Origin: Paenibacillus caseinilyticus
Lineage (GTDB): Bacteria > Bacillota > Bacilli > Paenibacillales > NBRC-103111
Assembly (NCBI RefSeq): GCF_027533645.1
Contig: NZ_JAQAGY010000004.1
Span: forward strand, 248,001 to 312,000
DNA: 64,000 bases
Direction of reading: 5' to 3'
Made by a program: the position numbers and the translations under genes
Notes under the pieces: generated by a model
What the model was told of the DNA's origin: nothing
What the model saw: only the letters and a program-made list of their open reading frames with translations
The model's database searches: none
Shown here: in pieces, positions 52,744 through 64,000 of the stretch
Position numbering within the stretch: position 1 is the first letter of the stretch
Layout: every line of letters begins with the position of its first letter

Positions 52744-55700
52744 TCATGCTTCATCCTGCTGCGTCACGGTCACCGGGCCGTACAGTCCGGCAGAAGCAAA
52801 CCAAGGCTGCCAGGCTTCTTCCTCCGTCCTGCCTTTGCTCCAGTAAGTCATCTCCGGACTGCCTCCGGTAAGCAGCGTAGGCCGGCCAATCTCATAATGC
52901 GGGCCCAGTGTACTTGCCACGCGGATGCGTAGCTCATGCCTGCCGGCGGTCAGCGGCTCCTCCAGCTTGAAGCGGTAAGGCTTCCAGAGCCGCACGCCGA
53001 GCGGACGGCCGTCCAGCCATACTTCGGCTGTGCCTCTGACATGGCCCAGATCGATCAGCCCTGCCGATAACTCCGCCGGGGCTTCCACCACCGTCTCATA
53101 ATCGACGGCTCCGCTGTGATGGGGCAGCTGGAGCACGCTCCTCCAATCTCCGAGCCCGCCGGGCACCGGGGCGGTCTCGAAGCGGATCGGGGACCGCAGC
53201 ACGGCGGCTTGGGTGTTCGATCCGGACGGGAGGATCCGGATGGCAGCCACTGCGCCCGCCCGCTGTACAGGGAACCGCACAAGTCCATCCGACACCTCGG
53301 CTTCGATTCCGTCCACCCATATGCGCATCTCACCTTCGCAATCGAGCTTCATGCTGTGTGCGCCTGCCGGCAGTGGATAACGCAGCCATACCGGCCGCCC
53401 GATCTCCTCGGGACCTGCCACTAGGGGAAGCGGCGCAGGCTGCGGCACGTGCTCCGGCATCAGCCATCCGACATCCGGCAGCGGGTGCGGCCTTGGCGTG
53501 AGCCAGAGGGACTCCGTCTCGGCGTACTGCAATACCGACGAATGATAAATGCCGGGTTCCCCGCCGCTTTCATCCCGCCAATCGGTCCCCGTGCAGAAGG
53601 GCAGCGCCTCGCCGCCGGCCCATTCCACTACGCCGTCTACGAACACTTCGCCTTTGCCTTCCGGCAGCTCCAGGGTGATGTCGTTCTCTCCGCTTCGCCA
53701 CAGGGGCGTCACGTCGACTTCCTCCTGCCCTTGCCGGATATACGGGTTATAGTCACCGTGTTCGGTGACCTTCACGCCGTTAACGAGCAGCGCTGCGCGC
53801 CCGCGTGCCGCGAAGACCAACCGGACTCGCTGCGGCGGCTGTCCGGACAGGGCAGGCAGCCTTTGGGTCAGCCGGGACCCCGGATGGGGATGCAGGCTGT
53901 ACAGCCATTTGGGAAGAGAAGGACGAGCCTCCGCGCTGACCTCCACCGAAGCCCGCATCGCCCCCTTGCCTAGAGGAGTCGCACAGAGCAGCAGTTCGTT
54001 GTCCCCTTCCCTCAGCTGCACGTGGGCCGTCTGTTCCTCCGGTCCGCCCTGCCATGGGATGGCCTCGCCGTTCACCGTGCCGGACAAGTCTGTATTGCTC
54101 TCCACCCGGATCCAGTAGATCCCTGACTTCGGCGCGACCACATAGGTTCTCGCCCAGACCTGCTCCGCCCGGCCCAAGTTCAGGAACCGGCGCGGCACCC
54201 TACCCATCCTACCGGCCCAGGGACGGACCGAGAGGTCGCCGAAGACCCGGCTGTACACCGCCGGCACAGACTCGTTCTCCACGAAGTATTCGCCTATGCA
54301 CACCCGGAAGTAGGCAGCCTCGCTCCACAGCCGCTCGGTCCATCCGGAGTCGTCCAATCCAGGTTCCTGCCAGTTCCCGGCTTCTTCGCCGGGAGCTTCC
54401 GTCCTGAAGCGGACCCTCCTGCGCTCGACCGGCAGCAGCTCCCGCTCCGCTCCGTGCAGATCAAAGTCGCCATACCGATTCTCCAGCATCGGTACGGCGT
54501 TCACCTGCCAGTCCTCCACGCGGAGGACTAGCGGTTTGGAGACTGCCTCTGTCGAATTCGCCACATGAACGCCGGTTCCCGGCTGCGACACAGGCTGCGA
54601 CACAGGCCGCATGGCCGGCACCTCAAGGGATGCGGCCAACAATCCATAAGGAGCGATGCTTTCCTGCTCCGCATGTTCCCCAGAGGCTCTATCCTCCGCT
54701 GCCGGTCCTTGTTGTACCTCCAGCTGGGCAGCCGCCGCCTGATCCCCGCAGACGACCAGCGCAGCCGGCCAGGCATCGAATGCGAGCTCCACTTCGATCC
54801 AGCCGTCTACCCGCCGGTACGGCAGCGGCTCCGAACGGCCCGTCACCGGATCCCACAGCTCGGGGCTGCGTTCCGTATGCAGCCGGTACCGGGCCTTCCC
54901 CGGACCCGGGCGGTCCTCCCTTGCCGGCTCGTGCATGCCGAGCAGCTCACCATCCTCGGGCAGCAGCAGGAAGATATCGGCATCCGCTGTCCGGCGGTGC
55001 AGCGACGCCCCCGGGCCCTCTACCCTGCGGGGCAGCCATGGGCCTATAAGCGCAACCGCCTCTTCCGCACTGTCCACATACCGGGCACCCGCCAGCGTTT
55101 GTTCCTCTGGCGGAACGCCGACACCGACCACAAGTCCTCCTCGCCTGATCCAAGCTGTGACATGGGTAAGGGCTTCATCGTCCATCTCCGTGGTGCCGCA
55201 CAGCAGGAGCACGGTGAAGGCTTCATCCGCGATCCGCAGCCGGCTGCCGTCCGGAACTCCCTTGGCCAAGGCGGAATCGTCGGCGATATCAAAATCCAGG
55301 TGATTCCGGCGCAGCATGCCCGGCTGTGCCTGATCCCTGCGGTTCCAGCCGGACGCCAGCTCCCGGTATATGCGCTGGATGTGCGATACCCTCTCATTGG
55401 GCTCCCGGTTGGCGACCGCCATGGGATGCTCCAGGGTACCCCCGTCACTCAGGGAGAGCTGCCCGTTTACCGCATAAGAGGGATAATGCACGGCGATGTC
55501 GCATACATGCGTCCCTTCGCTTAGCAGCGAGCATACGCGGCTGACCGTATCGGCGAAGATCGCATAGTGCTCGAAATACGGCTGGCGCCAGCCCGAATCC
55601 GGCGGCGCCCATTCCCACCAGCCGCCCCGGGTACTGTAATACACGGAGTGGGGGCTGTACAGCGTCGCCCCGGCCTGGAGCCAGGGAATCAGCCAGTGCA

Positions 55701-56703
55701 TCGTCTCCTCCAGCGTTCCGCCCCAGCCGCTGGTATGGAACCCTTCGAGCCATACCCGCGAGCCTCCGTGCAGATGGACCATGGAAGCGTGGGGCTTGAT
55801 CTCCCCGTCCATATCGGAGCCGGGCGCATTGTACCAGCGGTGCGTGCGGAAGTAATCCAGGTACAGCCGCTGTGCGCCGTTCGGATCGCCCCGTCGGGCC
55901 GGCCCCGCCTGATCGCAGCCGATCAGCAGGCCGTGGCGCCGGTGCCACTCTCCCAGCGGAAAGAACCACGACTGCTCCGCGAGCTCGGCCGCCAGCCGGT
56001 ACACCCTCCTCCGGATCGCCTCGCAGCCCGGCACGGGGTCGAACAGAGCCGGCAACAGCGGAGCCAGACCGGTGCCGAACCGCTCCCGGTACAAGGTCTC
56101 GAGCCTCGGCGTCCACAAGGGAAGCGGCGGCAGCTCATCCTGGAAGCTGCCTGCGATGGTGCGCCCCAGCTCCTCCCCGTAGCGCCGCTCCATCTCGCCG
56201 TGCACACGGATCCGCAGCTCGGCGGAGGCTTCGGGGTCCAGCCAGTTAAAGCCCTGCCGCACTGCCGCGTAGACCGTTCCGGCCTCCTCGTGCAGCACCA
56301 GCGAGCCTTCCGGCAGCGTCTCCCCGCTGCCTGCTCTCCGCAGCTGGTAGCCCGCATAGTCCGGCTTCTCGGCCACGATCCGCGCGAGCATATTGGCGCC
56401 CGAGAAGCCGATCTGGTCATAGAACCAGACGAACATCCCGAGCCTCTTCGCTTCGCGAAGCACCGTACCGAACAACTGCCACCATGCCTCGCTGGCATAA
56501 GGGGGGCTGTCGGCGGCGCACCCATACTGCGGACCGGTCGGCGCCAGATTGATGATCCCGATGTTGCGCAGACCGCCCCGGCGGAATTTGTCCATCTGCC
56601 AGATGATCCTCTCCTCCGTGACCGTCTCGCCGCTCCACCACCAGAAGGGAACGGGACCGAACCGCGGGTCCGCCTCCGCAAACCTTTGTTTGAGCTCCTC
56701 CAT
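52744..56703 (-). CDS. Very large GH106-like glycosidase
   Basis: A 1319-residue protein of GH106-like architecture. It opens FGPVPFWWWSGETVTEERI with GGLRNIGIINLAPTG and MFVWFYDQIGFSG, the barrel start seen in this superfamily, then GSFQDELPPLPLW, DYFRTHRWYNAPGSDMDGE, WLEGFHTSGWGGTLEETMHW and LYSPHSVYYSTRGGWWEWAPP. The C-terminal half holds several beta-sandwich domains (IYWIRVESNTDLSGTVNGEA; LDGRPLGVRLWKPYRFKLEE). It is 200-300 residues longer than usual. It shares little with the GH106 protein at 616-3888, so the substrate probably differs. ATG 56703 has AAAGGCGGG upstream. It stands alone, ahead of a repeat-rich leader. Confidence 0.78.
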   Translation of the reverse strand: MEELKQRFAEADPRFGPVPFWWWSGETVTEERIIWQMDKFRRGGLRNIGIINLAPTGPQYGCAADSPPYASEAWWQLFGTVLREAKRLGMFVWFYDQIGFSGANMLARIVAEKPDYAGYQLRRAGSGETLPEGSLVLHEEAGTVYAAVRQGFNWLDPEASAELRIRVHGEMERRYGEELGRTIAGSFQDELPPLPLWTPRLETLYRERFGTGLAPLLPALFDPVPGCEAIRRRVYRLAAELAEQSWFFPLGEWHRRHGLLIGCDQAGPARRGDPNGAQRLYLDYFRTHRWYNAPGSDMDGEIKPHASMVHLHGGSRVWLEGFHTSGWGGTLEETMHWLIPWLQAGATLYSPHSVYYSTRGGWWEWAPPDSGWRQPYFEHYAIFADTVSRVCSLLSEGTHVCDIAVHYPSYAVNGQLSLSDGGTLEHPMAVANREPNERVSHIQRIYRELASGWNRRDQAQPGMLRRNHLDFDIADDSALAKGVPDGSRLRIADEAFTVLLLCGTTEMDDEALTHVTAWIRRGGLVVGVGVPPEEQTLAGARYVDSAEEAVALIGPWLPRRVEGPGASLHRRTADADIFLLLPEDGELLGMHEPAREDRPGPGKARYRLHTERSPELWDPVTGRSEPLPYRRVDGWIEVELAFDAWPAALVVCGDQAAAAQLEVQQGPAAEDRASGEHAEQESIAPYGLLAASLEVPAMRPVSQPVSQPGTGVHVANSTEAVSKPLVLRVEDWQVNAVPMLENRYGDFDLHGAERELLPVERRRVRFRTEAPGEEAGNWQEPGLDDSGWTERLWSEAAYFRVCIGEYFVENESVPAVYSRVFGDLSVRPWAGRMGRVPRRFLNLGRAEQVWARTYVVAPKSGIYWIRVESNTDLSGTVNGEAIPWQGGPEEQTAHVQLREGDNELLLCATPLGKGAMRASVEVSAEARPSLPKWLYSLHPHPGSRLTQRLPALSGQPPQRVRLVFAARGRAALLVNGVKVTEHGDYNPYIRQGQEEVDVTPLWRSGENDITLELPEGKGEVFVDGVVEWAGGEALPFCTGTDWRDESGGEPGIYHSSVLQYAETESLWLTPRPHPLPDVGWLMPEHVPQPAPLPLVAGPEEIGRPVWLRYPLPAGAHSMKLDCEGEMRIWVDGIEAEVSDGLVRFPVQRAGAVAAIRILPSGSNTQAAVLRSPIRFETAPVPGGLGDWRSVLQLPHHSGAVDYETVVEAPAELSAGLIDLGHVRGTAEVWLDGRPLGVRLWKPYRFKLEEPLTAGRHELRIRVASTLGPHYEIGRPTLLTGGSPEMTYWSKGRTEEEAWQPWFASAGLYGPVTVTQQDEA

Positions 56704-56722
56704 GCCGTATCCCGCCTTTCTC

Positions 56723-56826
56723 GACTAACTTCGCTCATCTAACCACTCTTATCTAACCTTTCCCTTCGAACCTTTCTTATCAACCTTTCCTATCTAACCT
56801 TTCTCATCCTAACCACTTTTTCTAAT
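56723..56826. repeat. Degenerate TATCTAACCTTTCT repeats
   Basis: About seven imperfect 13-15-bp units on the plus strand, including TCATCTAACCACTCT, TATCTAACCTTTCCC and TATCTAACCTTTCT. On the minus strand, which is transcribed towards the GH106-like gene, they read AGAAAGGTTAGATA, a chain of AAAGG sequences just ahead of the ribosome site. Confidence 0.7.
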
Positions 56827-56892
56827 CGGCTTCGCATCCATTGGATTGCCCTTCGCCGGTTATCGCAGCGTCCTGTACCTCTAGGGCTTCGC

Positions 56893-61805
<4,913 letters not shown>

Positions 61806-61831
61806 CGTTGTCCCCTGCCTTAACTCATGCT

Positions 61832-63106
61832 TCATCCCCTGCCGCCTCCCGCCGCACCGAACTTGTCGATCGCCCGCTGGAGTACGGGATGCGACTGCGC
61901 ATACACACCGGCGGATATCCCCTGCACAGCGGCTTCCCAGCCCCTCTTCATGCTCTCGACGCCGGCTGCCGCACCGTCCGGGTGCGCGAGTATGCCGCCC
62001 CCCGCCAGGTGCATGAGATCGGTCGTCCCCGTCTGCTCATAGGTGATTCCGGCCGTGCCGGCCCATTGTCCCGACGATACGACAGGCATGGTCTCATATC
62101 CGCCGAACAGCGGCTGCCTGCAAGCCCGGATGGAACGGATGACGGATTCATCGCTCTCGTAGAACTTGCTCCCGAGGCCGTTCACATGCAGATGATCGGC
62201 GCCTGCGAGGCGGCACAGCTTCTGATACACCGCGAATTCCATGCCGAGCATCGGGCATCGCGTCAGCATCCCCCAGCCGTTGCGGTGCGCATGGATCGGC
62301 ACCTCGCTGTACCGGTTCAGCCAGGCCAGTCCGGCCAGCCCGATACTGTTCACGCTCACCATGATGCACGTTCCGCCTGCCTGGACCACCAGATCGTGGC
62401 CCCTGCGCAGCTCGTCAAGATCCCCGGTTATGTTGAATGCATACATCACCCGGCGACCCGTCTGATCGGCCGCCCTCTCCACCTCGGCCATGACTGCCTT
62501 CACTTTGTCCTTCAGGGGCGCGTAAGGAGGATTCGCATTGAGCTCGTCGTCCTTGATAAAATCAACCCCGGCCGCCGCCATCTCCCGTACCAGCGAACCC
62601 AGCTGCTCCAGGGAAAGTCCGATGCTCGGTTTGACGATCGTCCCGATGACCGGCCGGCCGTAGACGCCGGTCAGCCGGCGGGTCCCCTCCACGCCGAACT
62701 TCGGCCCCGGGTAGGCGGCTTCGAACGACGCTGGCAGCTCCAGATCCACGAGCCGCAGACCCGAGAGCTCCTGCAGCTCGAAGAGGTTCCCGGCGATGGC
62801 TGCCATCAGGTTGGGCAGGGAAGGACCGAAGTTATGCAGCGGGAAAGCGACCTTGACCAAGCCCCGCCGGTACTTCCCGTCCTGCCCATGGGGCAACTTG
62901 GCACCAGGCAGGGACGGGAAGTCCGTCTCCTCCAGTTTCTCGACCGAAAGGATGCGTGCTCCGTGCTTCTCCTTGAGGGAGTCGGTTTCCCCGGGCACCG
63001 CCGTGAACGTCCCGGTGGACTGCTCCCCCGCGATCACTTCAGCCGCCCGCTCAAGAGAGTAAGGCGTTTCGACCAGATATACGGCCGTAACCTGCTCATG
63101 CTGCAT
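61832..63106 (-). CDS. RuBisCO-like protein (RLP)
   Basis: A 424-residue form IV RuBisCO-like protein. The active-site lysine is K159 in GTIVKPSIG, the carbamylated-lysine/metal motif is KDDE at 185-188 in VDFIKDDELNANPP, and IHAHRNGWG matches the H294 region. The loop-6 sequence NGLGSKFYESDE differs from true RuBisCO (GKLEG), so CO2 fixation is unlikely. RLPs act as enolases, isomerases or decarboxylases; those paired with DUF1537 kinases act on 3-oxo-isoapionate 4-phosphate in D-apiose catabolism, as decarboxylase or transcarboxylase/hydrolase. ATG 63106 has AAGGGAGGG upstream. The downstream kinase follows immediately. Confidence 0.92.
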   Translation of the reverse strand: MQHEQVTAVYLVETPYSLERAAEVIAGEQSTGTFTAVPGETDSLKEKHGARILSVEKLEETDFPSLPGAKLPHGQDGKYRRGLVKVAFPLHNFGPSLPNLMAAIAGNLFELQELSGLRLVDLELPASFEAAYPGPKFGVEGTRRLTGVYGRPVIGTIVKPSIGLSLEQLGSLVREMAAAGVDFIKDDELNANPPYAPLKDKVKAVMAEVERAADQTGRRVMYAFNITGDLDELRRGHDLVVQAGGTCIMVSVNSIGLAGLAWLNRYSEVPIHAHRNGWGMLTRCPMLGMEFAVYQKLCRLAGADHLHVNGLGSKFYESDESVIRSIRACRQPLFGGYETMPVVSSGQWAGTAGITYEQTGTTDLMHLAGGGILAHPDGAAAGVESMKRGWEAAVQGISAGVYAQSHPVLQRAIDKFGAAGGGRG

Positions 63107-63222
63107 GGCTGTCCCTCCCTTCTGGCCGGTTCATCGGCGAAATACTTCTATGCTCAACGCTTCCTTGCTTAAGAGTATTCATCCTCTGCAGCCCCCGCTC
63201 TCGATCGACGCTCTACGACTTC

Positions 63223-64000
63223 TCACCAGGTCCATTCCTTCTCGGGACGGCGGTACGCTCCTTCGCGTATCGGCGCCTGGTCGTACACCTTGCGGCCGCT
63301 ATACAGCGGATGCTTCGTCCCCCGAGGCGTCAGATCCACCACATCGTCTCCGCGCCACTGCGCTTCGAACGATTGGTTCATCGCCGTCTCTACGGTACGG
63401 CGGAGCGAGAGCGGGAACGTGACGGTAATGCGTTCCCCGGCCTGCGCGGACCCCAGCTGCAGGAAGTGCCGGCTCTGCCAGCGGCTCGGCTCGCTTCCGC
63501 TGCCTTCCGTGACGGAGCTTCCGAGCTCGCGGGAGAAACGGATCTTGGTGTAGCCGGCCCACTCGGGGATGCGCACCTGCAGCTGTGGGATATCCCGGTT
63601 CACCTCCAGCACAACCTTGCCTTCATGGGGCAGATAGCTGCTGACGTCGAGCCATTCCGAACCCCGGCTGAGCAGGAAGTTCACGCTTACCGTCCCCCGG
63701 TTCTCCGTTACGATATGGCTCCACCCCATGAACAGCCCGCGGGTACCCGAACCAAGGCAGCACAGCTGGAGATCGCTCGTGTGTCCCCGGCCTTCATTGA
63801 CATCGCAGCAAAAATCATTCGGCGCCGAATACCCGGCGAACGAGCCCCGCGTGCGCTCCGCTACACGGTCATACGTCAGCCAGCCGTGGATATTCTCCGG
63901 CTTCGCCCCTTCTTCTTTCACCCAGCTCAAGTCAAGCAGCTGGGATTCCGTCAGGTGGTTGCGCAGGAAGCGCTCCACGGTGCCCCAATACTGCACATAC
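63223..64000 (-). CDS. GH127-like glycosidase (5' end beyond window)
   Basis: The C-terminal about 259 residues of a larger protein that enters from the right edge. RGHTSDLQLCCLGSGTRGLFMGW carries the Cys-Cys pair and following helix typical of GH127/DUF1680 beta-L-arabinofuranosidases, in which a zinc-bound cysteine is the nucleophile. NFLLSRGSEWLDV, GKVVLEVNRD and QVRIPEWAGYTKIRF are the beta-sandwich domain after the barrel. The upstream glutamate and the second cysteine motif are outside the window. It is probably the gene upstream of the RLP in the same operon (116-nt gap). Confidence 0.7.
   Translation of the reverse strand, partial: YVQYWGTVERFLRNHLTESQLLDLSWVKEEGAKPENIHGWLTYDRVAERTRGSFAGYSAPNDFCCDVNEGRGHTSDLQLCCLGSGTRGLFMGWSHIVTENRGTVSVNFLLSRGSEWLDVSSYLPHEGKVVLEVNRDIPQLQVRIPEWAGYTKIRFSRELGSSVTEGSGSEPSRWQSRHFLQLGSAQAGERITVTFPLSLRRTVETAMNQSFEAQWRGDDVVDLTPRGTKHPLYSGRKVYDQAPIREGAYRRPEKEWTW

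Noticed and set aside
61832..63106. True RuBisCO and carbon fixation
   Set aside because: Loop 6 lacks the GKLEG motif and no phosphoribulokinase is present; the neighbour is a DUF1537 kinase.

Overview
The window looks like chromosomal DNA from a GC-rich member of the Paenibacillaceae (an inference). GC is high. Shine-Dalgarno sequences are strong (AAGGAGG types), GTG starts are common, and there is a perfect CcpA cre site. The carbohydrate-active enzymes are cytosolic-looking (no signal peptides seen) and served by a MalFG/MsmX-type ABC importer. Almost the whole 64 kb is one carbohydrate-utilisation island. I see no rRNA, tRNA, CRISPR array, insertion sequence or phage gene.

Layout. (1) 1-14753, minus: Gfo/Idh oxidoreductase, TIM-barrel isomerase-like protein, an unknown 548-aa protein, GH2, an unknown six-hairpin protein, GH42, GH106 and an NHL-repeat protein cut by the window edge. 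(2) 15191-26475, minus: ABC ATPase, a giant solute-binding protein, two permeases, two DUF5060/apiosidase-like/DUF5605 proteins and GH95, ending in a terminator. (3) 26619-28759, minus: alpha/beta-hydrolase and the only recognisable regulator, an AraC-family protein. (4) 29170-32441, minus: MGH1/GH63-like enzyme and a BNR sialidase-like protein. (5) 32567-43019, minus: GH78, GH29, a GH67/GH20-like protein, GH95 and a second BNR protein. (6) 43186-48360, minus: Fe-alcohol dehydrogenase, four-carbon acid sugar kinase, PdxA2, DapA-family aldolase and SGNH esterase. (7) 48576-52329, plus: beta-propeller glycosidase and GH78. (8) 52744-56703, minus: a 1319-aa GH106-like protein. (9) 56893-64000, minus: GH127-like (partial), RuBisCO-like protein, DUF1537 kinase and a LacZ-type GH2.

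How they may work together. The enzymes would remove rhamnose (GH106, GH78), fucose or L-galactose (GH29, GH95), galactose (GH42, GH2), arabinofuranose (GH127-like), possibly apiose (apiosidase-like pair) and possibly a ulosonic acid such as Dha or Kdo (BNR proteins). That set resembles the sugar list of rhamnogalacturonan II. The RuBisCO-like protein plus DUF1537 kinase resemble the 3-oxo-isoapionate branch of D-apiose catabolism. The working inference is an RG-II-type or other apiose/rhamnose-rich glycan system in which imported oligosaccharides are trimmed in the cytoplasm.

Regulation. Four minus-strand promoters carry the box CCTATARNC at fixed distances from the -10: first base 26 nt upstream of the first base of the -10, and/or 48 nt upstream, so paired boxes are 22 nt apart. 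None has a recognisable -35. This is the geometry of an AraC-type activator, and the AraC gene sits inside the island. The transporter promoter also has a cre site just after its predicted start, which suggests substrate activation combined with CcpA repression.
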